64,000 nt of DNA, taken from NCBI GenBank assembly GCA_022376925.1, contig JAIOJX010000032.1:103842794-103906793 (forward strand), read 5' to 3'. This document shows positions 32,337 to 44,946 of the stretch, one piece after another. The notes under the pieces are model-generated. The model searched no databases and was not told the DNA's origin. It was given only the letters and a program-made list of their open reading frames with translations. The position numbers were made by a program, and so were the translations under genes. Numbering within the stretch: position 1 is the stretch's first letter; every line of letters starts with the position of its first letter. The DNA comes from Tragulus kanchil (Eukaryota; Chordata; Mammalia; Artiodactyla; Tragulidae).

Positions 32337-34743
32337 TGCTCTGCTGTGGGGCATCCTGGGTGAGCCTCATGGACCTTGTTGAGATTCTTCTCAGGTTAGT
32401 CATCCTCTGTTGTGGAATAGGGAGGACTGACGAAGAATTTACCACCATACTGAAATTTCAGAGCCATTGCACTGTCCCGACGTTTCTGTTAAAGGTGATA
32501 ATATAAGAGTGAGTACTGGTCATGGCAGAAGCTCGGATAGTGAAAAAGATGAGTGAGGTGCAGCTGCTTCCTGCTACAGATCCTGGCGCGGGGAGACTCA
32601 TCAGATGGCAGCCGCCCACATGTATGCTTGCCTTGTTGTGTTAACGTTGCCATAGCAAGGCACGACATGGGTGACTTTCTGCTCTGGAGAGTGGGAGGTG
32701 AGAGGAAGGGAGGAAGGGGTTTGGAGATGAGATGATGCCCCATAGGAAGTGGGGAAGACCTGGTAGGACAGCTTCTGACAGAGGTTCCCTCGGAGGGTTT
32801 TGTGAAAGTTTGACGTCTTTTCACGATGTCAGTGGAAGAAGTCACCTTACTTACCAGCCAAGAAACGTGGACTGGTTTTGGTTTTATGGAGGATGTCACT
32901 TCCTAGGTAACAAGTTAATTTTTTGCTAGGGGAAGCAGGGCTTGAATCACTTTCCTTCAGGCTTCCTGAGGTGTCCTACTCTAGTTCTGAAGCTCTAGTC
33001 TTTGATGAGCGGGGTCATGTCTGTAGACCTTTGGTCCTTTAATGTATCGTGAGCCCTGTCTAGCCCAGGGCTACCCAGACTGAGGCTACCTGATGCGTTT
33101 TGTCTTTCCTAATAAGGAAGACCCTTAATGTGCTGGGAGTTCCTACTGCTTCTTGACTAACCAGGAATTCCTTATGAAGAATAAACTTGACGTTTGGATG
33201 GACAGACAGGTTGTGTGGATGGCTGGCTGGGTAGAGGAGAGTGCTCATTCAGACTGGCTTGAATCAGGAGTCCTTCCCAAATGCCATGTTTTTGAGGACT
33301 TTTCTGCAGCTGGGTATATAGACAGCAGGCAGGTCCAGAATCTCACAGTGTTTCCGCACAGTTTCTGATCATTTCCATAGAACTCTGCCAGCGACTCCTT
33401 CCCAATGCCTTGGTCCGTTGAGGAGCCTCGTCTTAACGTGAATATCCCCACATGCCAAAGGAGTATGGAACGATGAAGGAAGACTGTTTTTAAAGCTTAA
33501 TTTATATTTAAATTATTTCAGTATTACTCTTGAGATCGAATTTGCTCTGCTGTGGGGCATCCTGGGTGAGCCTCATGGACCTTGTTGAGATTCTTCTCAG
33601 GTTAGTCATCCTCTGTTGTGGAATAGGGAGGACTGACGAAGAATTTACCACCATACTGAAATTTCAGAGCCATTGCACTGTCCCGACGTTTCTGTTAAAG
33701 GTGATAATATAAGAGTGAGTACTGGTCATGGCAGAAGCTCGGATAGTGAAAAAGATGAGTGAGGTGCAGCTGCTTCCTGCTACAGATCCTGGCGCGGGGA
33801 GACTCATCAGATGGCAGCCGCCCACATGTATGCTTGCCTTGTTGTGTTAACGTTGCCATAGCAAGGCACGACATGGGTGACTTTCTGCTCTGGAGAGTGG
33901 GAGGTGAGAGGAAGGGAGGAAGGGGTTTGGAGATGAGATGATGCCCCATAGGAAGTGGGGAAGACCTGGTAGGACAGCTTCTGACAGAGGTTCCCTCGGA
34001 GGGTTTTGTGAAAGTTTGACGTCTTTTCACGATGTCAGTGGAAGAAGTCACCTTACTTACCAGCCAAGAAACGTGGACTGGTTTTGGTTTTATGGAGGAT
34101 GTCACTTCCTAGGTAACAAGTTAATTTTTTGCTAGGGGAAGCAGGGCTTGAATCACTTTCCTTCAGGCTTCCTGAGGTGTCCTACTCTAGTTCTGAAGCT
34201 CTAGTCTTTGATGAGCGGGGTCATGTCTGTAGGCCTTTGGTCCTTTAATGTATCGTGAGCCCTGTCTAGCCCAGGGCTACCCAGACTGAGGCTACCTGAT
34301 GCGTTTTGTCTTTCCTAATAAGGAAGACCCTTAATGTGCTGGGAGTTCCTACTGCTTCTTGACTAACCAGGAATTCCTTATGAAGAATAAACTTGACGTT
34401 TGGATGGACAGACAGGTTGTGTGGATGGCTGGCTGGGTAGAGGAGAGTGCTCATTCAGACTGGCTTGAATCAGGAGTCCTTCCCAAATGCCATGTTTTTG
34501 AGGACTTTTCTGCAGCTGGGTATATAGACAGCAGGCAGGTCCAGAATCTCACAGTGTTTCCGCACAGTTTCTGATCATTTCCATAGAACTCTGCCAGCGA
34601 CTCCTTCCCAATGCCTTGGTCCGTTGAGGAGCCTCGTCTTAACGTGAATATCCCCACATGCCAAAGGAGTATGGAACGATGAAGGAAGACTGTTTTTAAA
34701 GCTTAATTTATATTTAAATTATTTCAGTATTACTCTTGAGATC
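32337..34743 (+). repeat. Tandem direct duplication 8 (copies 32337-33537 and 33543-34743)
   Basis: This is the longest unit, 1201 bases, with a constant offset of 1206. The only difference I found is A at 33027 against G at 34233. The joint is five bases (33538-33542). A single substitution without indels could be a haplotype difference. Each copy carries an imperfect X-box (GTTGCC-AT-AGCAAG) at 32646-32659 and 33852-33865. Confidence 0.96.
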
Positions 34744-35782
34744 TATGAATTTTCAGCATTTGTAGCTTCAACAGTTCACAAGTGACAGGAGTAATTTATA
34801 ACCTCCCTGAGCATAGCTTTGATTCTTGGCCCGTGAGGGGCAGGTGGATGCATGAGTCGCTGAGCTGGCGGGGGAGCCTGGTGCTCTGTCCGGCGTGCCC
34901 ACAGCTCTTGGGTTCTGGTTGTTTCATACATGATCTGATTTCATCCTTACAGTAACCCTGGGAATTGGGCATAATTGCTGTGGCTTTACACCTGAGAAAA
35001 CTGAAGAAATTCTGTGCTCCGTATACATGCTCCTTTTGAAAAGGGGAAGGAAGAAAAAGTCATCCATCTTTCCACTATCCAGACTAACTCTGTGCTAACT
35101 TTTGCGGGGAGTACTTCGTTTCAGGCTGTTTTCCCCCTCCTTGACGAAGCATAATCAGGTTCTAGTTAGAAAAGGCTCATTATGAAAAGTCACGTTTCAG
35201 AAGCTGTGTAGGCTGTTTCCAGTCTCTGAGTTGTTTCTGGTGTTGCTCGTGATTTTTAGGGAGTCCCTGTGTGGGGCTGTCTCCCCACCCCTGGGCTGAG
35301 CTAACCTGGGAGATGGTGTGCTCCTTTGAGCGCAGCGTCCCGGACTCAGGCATTCAGACCCAAGCTAGGCCCTTTGTGTCTATAGTGGTAGTTGATTGGA
35401 GTGCTAATGAATCAATTAGAAAATTACTTGCTGCTGAGGTCCTCAGCCAAAGGAGGGTTGTGCACAGTCTTAGAAAACCATCCGAAGGCCGTGTGCGTAT
35501 AAATCTCTCTTGGCTGTGGCCCTCGTAAATCACACCCCAGCCGTTCTTGGACCTGTTAATCACTTGAGAAAAACAGGAGCACTTCTGCTTTGCAGGACTG
35601 CATGTGCTTGGCACGGTTTTCTAGCTTGTACTTCTGTCCATTCGTCCATGGGCGAGAAAGAGAAGACTATAAAGTTAGTAGGAACAGCATTTGTACTGCA
35701 CTTCAGACAAACAAAAAGGACCATTTAGGGGCCGTTCCCTGATGCTGGGAAAAACAGAAGGCAGAAGGAGAAGGGGATGACA
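34744..35782. other. Single-copy stretch with a MIR fragment
   Basis: Apart from the MIR at 34920-35012, I see only possible old L1-like sequence around 35020-35250 (TTTCCAGTCTCTGAG). I do not call that firmly. No exon is recognised. Confidence 0.4.
34920..35012 (+). mobile_element. MIR fragment (plus)
   Basis: GATTTCATCCTTACAGTAAC, CCTGGGAATTGGGCATAATT and CACCTGAGAAAACTGAAGAA follow the middle of the MIR consensus. Confidence 0.75.
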
Positions 35783-35934
35783 GAGGACGGGATGGTTGGA
35801 TGGCATCACTGAGTCAATGGATATGAGTTTGAGTAAGTTCTGGGCAGTGGTGAAGGACAGGGAGGCCTGGCGTGCTGCAGGCTGGCCACAAAGAGTCGGC
35901 CGTGACTGAGCAACTCAGCTGAACTGAAGGGGCC
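35783..35934 (+). mobile_element. Bov-A unit (BovB-derived ruminant SINE)
   Basis: GGTTGGATGGCATCACTGAG, GGATATGAGTTTGAGTAAGT, GGACAGGGAGGCCTGGCGTG and AAAGAGTCGGCCGTGACTGA are diagnostic of the Bov-A unit derived from the 3' end of the BovB LINE. It ends in CAGCTGAACTGA, the start of the usual AACTGA tail, and has no tRNA head. Confidence 0.9.
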
Positions 35935-35950
35935 ATTCTGGTCTTATCCT

Positions 35951-38110
35951 GGAGTCCCCTACACCGTCCCCATTAGGAGGTACTGTTGCTATAATATATA
36001 TCCCCAGTTTTAGGAGTGGTGGAACCAGAGTTTGGAGAGGCTACAGGAGCTGGTCCTCTAGTCACATACTGAGGAAGACAATGGCTCAGCTTGTAAACTG
36101 TGTCTCTGTCACAAAGCCTTTTCACATGGATGCCCAGAGTCCTACATCTCAGTAGGTCTCAGAAGCCCCAGGATGGGAGTGGCAGGTGGGACTCAGCCAG
36201 CAGGGTTGGAAATAGGAAAGGCCTTCTCGGTGAAGTACCCTAGGTTGGGGCTTGGTGAGGTTGGTTCTAAGAGCTGGAGTGACAGCCTGCAGGTGCGGCA
36301 CAAGAGCCCCTGGGTGGGCGAGGTGCTGGGGGACTCCAGATGGCAGCAGGTTGTGTTCTGTGGGCCAGGGTGTCCGCCGGTATGTTTGAACCTGACGTGG
36401 AAACGGATAGAGGAGAGGGAGGGTAAAGCGGGTGACGAGTCCTCAGTGAACTGAGAGCCATCTCTTGAAAAAGATACGTGCGGTGTAGTGATTTTGATGT
36501 ATTTTTCTGGCCCTTCCATACCTAGTTCCCGTGCAGCATCTCCCACCAGCCCTCATTTTGTGAATATGACAAAAGATGGCACTGAATGTCACGTCTTTTC
36601 TCCAAGAGGAGCCAGTGTGCTTTCTACAGGCAGCTTGGTGCTGGGCACCCCTTTTAAATTGGCTTATTGGTGGGGAACCACTGGGCACCTGGGCCTTGTG
36701 CTCCTGGCTAGAGGGCAGGAGTGCTTGTCTGTAATCTCACATCCTGTCCTTTCATCCCCAGGGTGTTTGATGTGTTGTGGCAGTTTTGGTGCTTCTGCAT
36801 CCTCTGTTGGGTGCCTTGATACCCAGCTGTTTGTTCGTTCATCTCACAAACATCTGAGGGCCTGCCATGTGCCGGGCACTGTTGTAGGTGCCATGAGTAC
36901 AGCAGGGAGCAGCAGAGATGGTAATCCTGCCTGTCCTCGGGGCTGACGTTCTCATGGATGGTCGGAAATCTGCTGTTGACCCTGCGCTGATTTGGAGAAC
37001 AGGCCCATAATAAGGCTTTTAGGACTGAAGGGGCCTTTTGGTTTTGGAGTCCCTACACCGTCCCCATTAGGAGGTACTGTTGCTATAATATATATCCCCA
37101 GTTTTAGGAGTGGTGGAACCAGAGTTTGGAGAGGCTACAGGAGCTGGTCCTCTAGTCACATACTGAGGAAGACAATGGCTCAGCTTGTAAACTGTGTCTC
37201 TGTCACAAAGCCTTTTCACATGGATGCCCAGAGTCCTACATCTCAGTAGGTCTCAGAAGCCCCAGGATGGGAGTGGCAGGTGGGACTCAGCCAGCAGGGT
37301 TGGAAATAGGAAAGGCCTTCTCGGTGAAGTACCCTAGGTTGGGGCTTGGTGAGGTTGGTTCTAAGAGCTGGAGTGACAGCCTGCAGGTGCGGCACAAGAG
37401 CCCCTGGGTGGGCGAGGTGCTGGGGGACTCCAGATGGCAGCAGGTTGTGTTCTGTGGGCCAGGGTGTCCGCCGGTATGTTTGAACCTGACGTGGAAACGG
37501 ATAGAGGAGAGGGAGGGTAAAGCGGGTGACGAGTCCTCAGTGAACTGAGAGCCATCTCTTGAAAAAGATACGTGCGGTGTAGTGATTTTGATGTATTTTT
37601 CTGGCCCTTCCATACCTCTTTCCCCGTGCAGCATCTCCCACCAGCCCTCATTTTGTGAATATGACAAAAGATGGCACTGAATGTCACGTCTTTTCTCCAA
37701 GAGGAGCCAGTGTGCTTTCTACAGGCAGCTTGGTGCTGGGCACCCCTTTTAAATTGGCTTATTGGTGGGGAACCACTGGGCACCTGGGCCTTGTGCTCCT
37801 GGCTAGAGGGCAGGAGTGCTTGTCTGTAATCTCACATCCTGTCCTTTCATCCCCAGGGTGTTTGATGTGTTGTGGCAGTTTTGGTGCTTCTGCATCCTCT
37901 GTTGGGTGCCTTGATACCCAGCTGTTTGTTCGTTCATCTCACAAACATCTGAGGGCCTGCCATGTGCCGGGCACTGTTGTAGGTGCCATGAGTACAGCAG
38001 GGAGCAGCAGAGATGGTAATCCTGCCTGTCCTCGGGGGGCTGACGTTCTCATGGATGGTCGGGAAATCTGCTGTTGACCCTGCGCTGATTTGGAGAACAG
38101 GCCCATAATA
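35951..38110 (+). repeat. Tandem direct duplication 9 (copies 35951-37013 and 37046-38110)
   Basis: The offset is about 1094-1095. The joint 37014-37045 repeats GACTGAAGGGGCC from just upstream of copy 1 (near 35930) in garbled form, so the left flank was carried into the joint. Differences include CCATACCTAGTTCCCGTG against CCATACCTCTTTCCCCGTG and the length of a G-run near 38034. A MIR fragment (35970-36085, repeated at 37064-37179) and an old repeat containing GCCATGTGCCGGGCACTGTT lie inside. Confidence 0.95.
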
Positions 38111-39409
38111 ATTCTAGTCTCTCCTTCTTCACGGCTCTTTTAAAAATGCCCACTGTTGTGCTGGGCATCTCAGGTTGGCCGTCATATGCCTTCCTCAGAT
38201 GAGCTCTGTGAAGGCAGGTACTGTCACCCCATTTTTGCAGATGAGGCCTCTGAGAGCACATAGTAGGTGCTCAGTGAATCTTGGTTGGCCGGCTGGCTGA
38301 GTGGCATACAGTTCGCAGGGAGTGGGCCTGGGTCTCTCGCCCAGCCCAAGTTCTCAACAGGATACCAGGCCGCCTCTCCAGGGCTGCATTCATCCCTTGA
38401 AGCTGGCTTTATTTTGTGGACTTGCTTTGAGTGCGAGTGAGTGCCAGAGCCCAGGAAGACTGTGGTGCAAGGTCTTGGTGTGGTCTCAGACCAACTATAA
38501 TAGATCTGTAGTATCCATCGTCACTACCATGCCGGAGGCTTGTTGGAGGTGAGATTTAGAGACCGCTTACTTCCACAGCGGCTGCTATCAGTCCCCCGGC
38601 CTCCCACCGTCTGAGCTGTGAGTATGGTAGGGGAGACTGGGACGTGCCTGCCCTGAGGCCACCGTACCCCAGGTTAATCTGCTTCTTAAACGACCACAGG
38701 AGAGACAGCGTGAGGAACCTCAAACGCCATTCATCTGCCCGGCCAGCTCCTTGGCCATCTGATGTTGACTCGGCCCCCTCAAGTTCCAGGTATTGAAAAT
38801 CCAAAACAAATAAAGCCCAGCCTCTGGACGGAAGCGGGTTGGCTTTCTCTTTGCGGAAGCTCAAAGTGCAACAGCTGTGTGGGTAGACGCGCTCCGGGTG
38901 TTAACCTGCTTGGCAGGCTGTTGGAATAAAACGTTCCAACAGGCGTCAGGCGATTGCGGGAAGCATGTGGCTGGCCATGGGGGGCAAGGGAGATGGGCTG
39001 CTTTCTTTGCCTTTTGTCTGTGCCCTTGACCTTCAGGCTCTGTTCTGAACTTTCTCCTTTCCTCTCCTCCTTTCTGCCAACTCTCCTCCTCTCCACCCAC
39101 CTCCCACCCACTCTGTGCATCGTCTCTGTATTTTCAGACATCTCGTGCATTGTCTCAGACACTCGTTGGCTGCTCTCAGTTGGCAGGGCAGGGCCAGAGT
39201 TCACCACACAGTAAAGGTCCCCTATGTGGCTGTGGCGCAGACAGGGAATGGGGACCCTAGCTGTCACCGATGGTATTGAAGGGAGGTCAGGGGTGGTGCC
39301 CAGATGTCAAGGTGGGTCACATAACCCTGAATTGGGAGCAGTGCAGAGGAGGAGGAGAGGGGTGGGTCAGGGTGTAGCTGGAGGTGGGCAAGTTGGAAAT
39401 AATTCAGGC
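38111..39409. other. Single-copy stretch, weak L2-like fragment
   Basis: At 38205-38290, GCACATAGTAGGTGCTCAGT resembles the L2 3' end. The remainder, including pyrimidine-rich sequence around 39050-39115, holds no repeat or exon that I can name. A 162-codon minus-strand open frame (38779-39267) is low-complexity and unsupported. Confidence 0.4.
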
Positions 39410-39775
39410 CGTGTTAGTTTCCCTGGCTGCGGTAATGGACTGTCACACATGGGGTTACTTTAAGCAACACGTTTATCCTCTTGCAGCTTTGGAGGCTAGA
39501 CGTCTGGATTACGACGTCGGCAATGCCACGTTCCCTCTCGAGTCCCTGGGGGAGAGGGAGTCTGTTCCGTACCATTCTCTTTTGCTTTGGTGTTGCGGGC
39601 CCTCCTCGGCTCACATGTCTGCCTGGGTCATCCCAAGGCCTCTCCGTGTGTGTGTCTCTGTGTGTGTCTCTGTGTGTGTGTGTGCCTGAATTCCTCTTAT
39701 TTTATAAGGATGCAAGATTAGGGCCCATCCTAACCCAGTGTGACCAGGTGTCCTAACTTGATCACACCTGCAGAG
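39410..39775 (-). mobile_element. MLT1-like LTR (MaLR), first part
   Basis: In reverse orientation the order GTGTTAGTTTCCCTGGCTGC, CTTTGGAGGCTAGACGTCTG, CTTATTTTATAAGGATGC and CCTAACTTGATCACACCTGC matches the MLT1 type of mammalian LTR. The missing end appears at about 40266-40355 (AATAAGGTCACATTCATAGA), with a different element in between. No internal retroviral gene is present. A TG/TC microsatellite lies at 39646-39684. Confidence 0.6.
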
Positions 39776-39804
39776 GACCCACAGACTTGGAACAGAGCAG
39801 TGGC

Positions 39805-40267
39805 TGGTTGACGTACAATTTTGTGACTTTACAGCAGTGGGAAAGTGATACGAGAGAAGTAAGAAACCACACGTCAGATGCTGAGTGTTGACCTTTTGCC
39901 CGGGCTAGTGATGCGTGGTAGATCTCCTCCTGTGATGCAGCGGCCGCAGCTCCCAGTCAGCACGACAGCCACAAGGGTGACCAGGGCGCCCGGACTACCG
40001 TTCTTTTCTAGACGGCCGTTCTGTTTTTCGCTCTTAGTACAGTGTGGAATATGTTACACAGATTAGCTCTTCAATGCTTCCTTTGTAAAATAGGCTTTGT
40101 GTGCAGTGATTTTGCCCATCTGTGGTCTGATGGAGATGTTCCGAGCACGTTTAAGATTGGCGGAGAGGTTAAGCTCTGAGGTTCATTAGGTTTGGTGTGC
40201 TAAGTGCCTTTTCTTAATGACATCTTTAATGATGTTTTCGTAACCCCGCCATAAGTCAAGGAAGATC
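39805..40267 (+). mobile_element. Tigger-like (TcMar) DNA transposon inside the LTR
   Basis: CCGTTCTGTTTTTCGCTCTT, TTAGTACAGTGTGGAATATG, AATAGGCTTTGTGTGCAGTG, GATTTTGCCCATCTGTGGTC and GTTCCGAGCACGTTTAAGAT, ending in CCGCCATAAGTCAAGGAAGA and TCTGTA, match my memory of a short non-autonomous Tigger-type element. The CTG end followed by TA fits mariner-type TA target sites. The subfamily name is not secure. Confidence 0.55.
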
Positions 40268-42030
40268 TGTACTTCCAAATAAGGTCACATTCATAGATAG
40301 GAACTGGGGGTGACGACCTGAACACATTCTTAAGATGGACACCATTTAATCTGTGACAAAACCAGCCCCAAATACAGAGGACGTGTTCCAGTTCCTATTT
40401 TAAGGGGCTATAGAGATCCTGATCGACTGTAATTTTAGCCAGTCTGGTAAATTTCTGTAAGGAACCCGCTGTGTGCCAGGTTCTGGGCTTGGTCCTGCCC
40501 AGAGGTGAGATGCCTCCTGGCTTTTCTGGTGAGAAGCTGCTTCTGTGGAAACCAGGGTTTTTAAAAGAAAGTTTAAAGGAAATGTTCATGCACGTGCTTC
40601 GGGGGTGACCTTAGAAACACCAACAAGCTTTTCCTTCCTGCACTATTCATTATGAGGCCAACTCGATCAAGCCAGGACTTACGCTCCCTGCCCTCTGGCA
40701 GAGGAGGTGGGGAAGGGGGCCGGTAACCCCTGGATCTGGAGATCAGATTCAGTGCTTCTTCCTGCCAGGGAGGGTGGGACTTAGGAGGCCTTTGAAGTTT
40801 GCTTCTTGGAGTTGTCTGCTCAGGCAGCCCTGGGAGCTAGGAATGGTTTTATGGAAAGGGAAGATCCTGGGCGGGGCCCGTAAGGGAATTTTTTACGGGG
40901 GATCCTGTGTTTCTGCTGTGGATGCACTTGGATCAGCACCTGATTGGCTCGGGCCAGGGACAGATTTCCTGGTGGCTGTAGTGATGCGTGGTAGATCTCC
41001 TCCTGTGATGCAGCGGCCGCAGCTCCCAGTCAGCACGACAGCCACAAGGGTGACCAGGGCGCCCGGACTACCGTTCTTTTCTAGACGGCCGTTCTGTTTT
41101 TCGCTCTTAGTACAGTGTGGAATATGTTACACAGATTAGCTCTTCAATGCTTCCTTTGTAAAATAGGCTTTGTGTGCAGTGATTTTGCCCATCTGTGGTC
41201 TGATGGAGATGTTCCGAGCACGTTTAAGATTGGCGGAGAGGTTAAGCTCTGAGGTTCATTAGGTTTGGTGTGCTAAGTGCCTTTTCTTAATGACATCTTT
41301 AATGATGTTTTCGTAACCCCGCCATAAGTCAAGGAAGATCTGTACTTCCAAATAAGGTCACATTCATAGATAGGAACTGGGGGTGACGACCTGAACACAT
41401 TCTTAAGATGGACACCATTTAATCTGTGACAAAACCAGCCCCAAATACAGAGGACGTGTTCCAGTTCCTATTTTAAGGGGCTATAGAGATCCTGATCGAC
41501 TGTAATTTTAGCCAGTCTGGTAAATTTCTGTAAGGAACCCGCTGTGTGCCAGGTTCTGGGCTTGGTCCTGCCCAGAGGTGAGATGCCTCCTGGCTTTTCT
41601 GGTGAGAAGCTGCTTCTGTGGAAACCAGGGTTTTTAAAAGAAAGTTTAAAGGAAATGTTCATGCACGTGCTTCGGGGGTGACCTTAGAAACACCAACAAG
41701 CTTTTCCTTCCTGCACTATTCATTATGAGGCCAACTCGATCAAGCCAGGACTTACGCTCCCTGCCCTCTGGCAGAGGAGGTGGGGAAGGGGGCCGGTAAC
41801 CCCTGGATCTGGAGATCAGATTCAGTGCTTCTTCCTGCCAGGGAGGGTGGGACTTAGGAGGCCTTTGAAGTGTGCTTCTTGGAGTTGTCTGCTCAGGCAG
41901 CCCTGGGAGCTAGGAATGGTTTTATGGAAAGGGAAGATCCTGGGCGGGGCCCGTAAGGGAATTTTTTACGGGGGATCCTGTGTTTCTGCTGTGGATGCAC
42001 TTGGATCAGCACCTGATTGGCTCGGGCCAG
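39906..42030 (+). repeat. Tandem direct duplication 10 (copies 39906-40957 and 40979-42030)
   Basis: 1052-base copies lie at a constant offset of 1073. The only difference found is T at 40799 against G at 41872. The 21-base joint 40958-40978 is foreign to both copies. The left boundary falls in the middle of the Tigger-like element, so the second copy begins with a truncated transposon and lacks the first LTR part. That is not how transposition or LTR recombination would place a break. Confidence 0.96.
40266..40355 (-). mobile_element. MLT1-like LTR, second part (also at 41339-41428)
   Basis: AATAAGGTCACATTCATAGA, GGAACTGGGGGTGACGACCT and ACACCATTTAATCTGTGAC are the expected continuation of the LTR interrupted at 39775. 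The copy at 41339-41428 is the duplication partner. Confidence 0.6.
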
Positions 42031-42677
42031 CGCCTTGTCTTGCTTCACAGAAGTTTCTCGTTGAAGCAGAAAGACCCAACGTTGAGTCTGCACAGTCTCT
42101 CCCAGGTCTGAGAAGTGTTTGCACACAGGGGACAGGATTGGAACAGAAAGCACTTGTAACTATTGTGTTGGTAAAAACCAATGTAATATAATTAGGAAGT
42201 CTGGCTAACCTGTATGCTTGAGATGCTGGGACTGAAAACCACACACACTGAAGGAAATGTACAGGTGTGTGCTGAGTGCTGTCTGCTGCGGGGGCTTCAG
42301 CAGCGGGGCTGCTTCTTCTCTCCCTCCTTGTCCTGCCTCCCGAATCCCAACCAGAAAAAGAAAAGAAACAAAAATTAATCAGGCATTGCCCCCAATTCTT
42401 TTGGCTCTTTCCGAGACCTTCACTGCTCAGAGCATGTGGGGTCAACTAGATGAGCTGCGCCTTACGTCTGTCGTTACAGGAGGCAAAGCCCTGGGTGTCC
42501 CTGAACGACCACACCACAGAGGACCCGAGGACGTTTCTGAAATGTGTTTTAGTTTCCCCAGAACGATACCTCTCCCAGAGTGGTGTGACTCTTCCATCCC
42601 CAGAGGGGGCCTTAGATGCCTGCTCTGAGCAGAAGCAAAAGCATTTATAACTGATTGTGTGCTTTACCTAGGTAGCT
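42031..42677. other. Single-copy non-coding stretch
   Basis: No repeat or exon recognised. Open frames up to 123 codons (42257-42628) lack a domain signature. Confidence 0.4.
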
Positions 42678-44946
42678 TTGAAAGTAGATTATAGTTTCCT
42701 GTCTTGTTTCCCCAAAAGTCCATGGATATAGGTTCATTGTGAAGGGAATTAGACAATAAACATAGAACCCTGACACCGCTGCTATGCAGAGATTAATGTT
42801 GTTAATGCCCCGATTTATATCTTGTTGTGACTGATTTCCTAAACATGTCCCTGCCCCTTGGAGGGCAAGTCCAGGGGCGTAATATCAGTTCACTTGGCTG
42901 GTTCAGCCCATCACCTGCCCAGAGGTTCCTCCTGACATTCTAGATAGTGAATCTTCAGATGCTCGAGGCTGGGTGGCGTGTGGCTTCCCTTCCAGGAGGT
43001 TTGTCTGCACAGCTGACAGCCTGTGGTTCTCTGATTCTGTCTTCTAGTCGGGAACTCTTGTACCTGCGCTCGCCAAGAACTACTTTCTTTCTCTTCGGGA
43101 GACGGAAACGGGGTGTGATCCTTATTCCAAATGCTAGCATCGAGGACGTCACTGCCAGGGGACCTGTGTGTGTGTGTGGAGCAGACAAGCTTGTGTGGAG
43201 CTGTGGTTTTTACCTTGTGTGGGCCTGCAGAGCCCTGTGAGGCTGACAAAATCTGGTGCCCTCTCCAGCACTCCACAGTCACATGTGCAAACAGCTGTGT
43301 ATAGTAAGCCCAGGGGTTTGCAGACCCTTTGAAACCCGTCTCTAAGGCCCTTCAGAGGCAGGGCGTGCACCACGCCCTTCCTGCCTGCCGTCCGAGCTGA
43401 TGTGGCCTCCAGAGTCCCATTTTCCCTTCTGTAGGACCATGGGCACAGTAGTGACCTGACAGTGTACACTGCTGGGATGAGGACCTCGGTGGGTCTAGTC
43501 GCTCACATTTGGTCGTCTTCCCAGTGGGGGCAGTCCTACCAGCCCCATTTAAGAGAGGAGAAAACTGAGACTCAGACAGGTGAAGCCATGAGTCCAGGGC
43601 TGACTAATGAGGCTGAGGGTTGGAAACCAGGCTGTGTGGCTTTAGAATTAGTACCAAACACCTGATCCGCATCAAGGTACATAGTAGTAGGTGCTCAGTA
43701 AACAGTAATAACAGTGTTAATAGCGGCAGATGGTTAGGGCACAGCCAAGCTGTTTGTTGTGGGGCTTTCCTTCCCCCACGGCCGCCATATATCCTGAGGA
43801 TCCTCTGGGTGCTTGAAAGTAGATTATAGTTTCCTGTCTTGTTTCCCCAAAAGTCCATGGATATAGGTTCATTGTGAAGGGAATTAGACAATAAACATAG
43901 AACCCTGACACCGCTGCTATGCAGAGATTAATGTTGTTAATGCCCCGATTTATATCTTGTTGTGACTGATTTCCTAAACATGTCCCTGCCCCTTGGAGGG
44001 CAAGTCCAGGGGCGTAATATCAGTTCACTTGGCTGGTTCAGCCCATCACCTGCCCAGAGGTTCCTCCTGACATTCTAGATAGTGAATCTTCAGATGCTCG
44101 AGGCTGGGTGGCGTGTGGCTTCCCTTCCAGGAGGTTTGTCTGCACAGCTGACAGCCTGTGGTTCTCTGATTCTGTCTTCTAGTCGGGAACTCTTGTACCT
44201 GCGCTCGCCAAGAACTACTTTCTTTCTCTTCGGGAGACGGAAACGGGGTGTGATCCTTATTCCAAATGCTAGCATCGAGGACGTCACTGCCAGGGGACCT
44301 GTGTGTGTGTGTGGAGCAGACAAGCTTGTGTGGAGCTGTGGTTTTTACCTTGTGTGGGCCTGCAGAGCCCTGTGAGGCTGACAAAATCTGGTGCCCTCTC
44401 CAGCACTCCACAGTCACATGTGCAAACAGCTGTGTATAGTAAGCCCAGGGGTTTGCAGACCCTTTGAAACCCGTCTCTAAGGCCCTTCAGAGGCAGACGT
44501 GCACCACGCCCTTCCTGCCTGCCGTCCGAGCTGATGTGGCCTCCAGAGTCCCATTTTCCCTTCTGTAGGACCATGGGCACAGTAGTGACCTGACAGTGTA
44601 CACTGCTGGGATGAGGACCTCGGTGGGTCTAGTCGCTCACATTTGGTCGTCTTCCCAGTGGGGGCAGTCCTACCAGCCCCATTTAAGAGAGGAGAAAACT
44701 GAGACTCAGACAGGTGAAGCCATGAGTCCAGGGCTGACTAATGAGGCTGAGGGTTGGAAACCAGGCTGTGTGGCTTTAGAATTAGTACCAAACACCTGAT
44801 CCGCATCAAGGTACATAGTAGTAGGTGCTCAGTAAACAGTAATAACAGTGTTAATAGCGGCAGATGGTTAGGGCACAGCCAAGCTGTTTGTTGTGGGGCT
44901 TTCCTTCCCCCACGGCCGCCATATATCCTGAGGATCCTCTGGGTGC
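42678..44946 (+). repeat. Tandem direct duplication 11 (copies 42678-43812 and 43813-44946)
   Basis: A perfect head-to-tail arrangement with no joint sequence. The offset is 1135, then 1134 after a difference near 43362 (GGCAGGGCGTGCAC against GGCAGACGTGCAC). Each copy includes a MIR fragment (43510-43650 and 44644-44784) and an L2-like end with GTAGGTGCTCAGTAAACAG. I support no exon. Confidence 0.96.
43510..43650 (+). mobile_element. MIR (plus), repeated at 44644-44784
   Basis: CCCCATTTAAGAGAGGAGAA and AACTGAGACTCAGACAGGTG, then GGCTGAGGGTTGGAAACCAG, follow the MIR order. Confidence 0.7.

Noticed and set aside
38779..39267. 162-codon minus-strand open frame
   Set aside because: Its middle is rich in E, K and R because of a pyrimidine-rich plus strand. 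It has no domain, splice context or partner exon.
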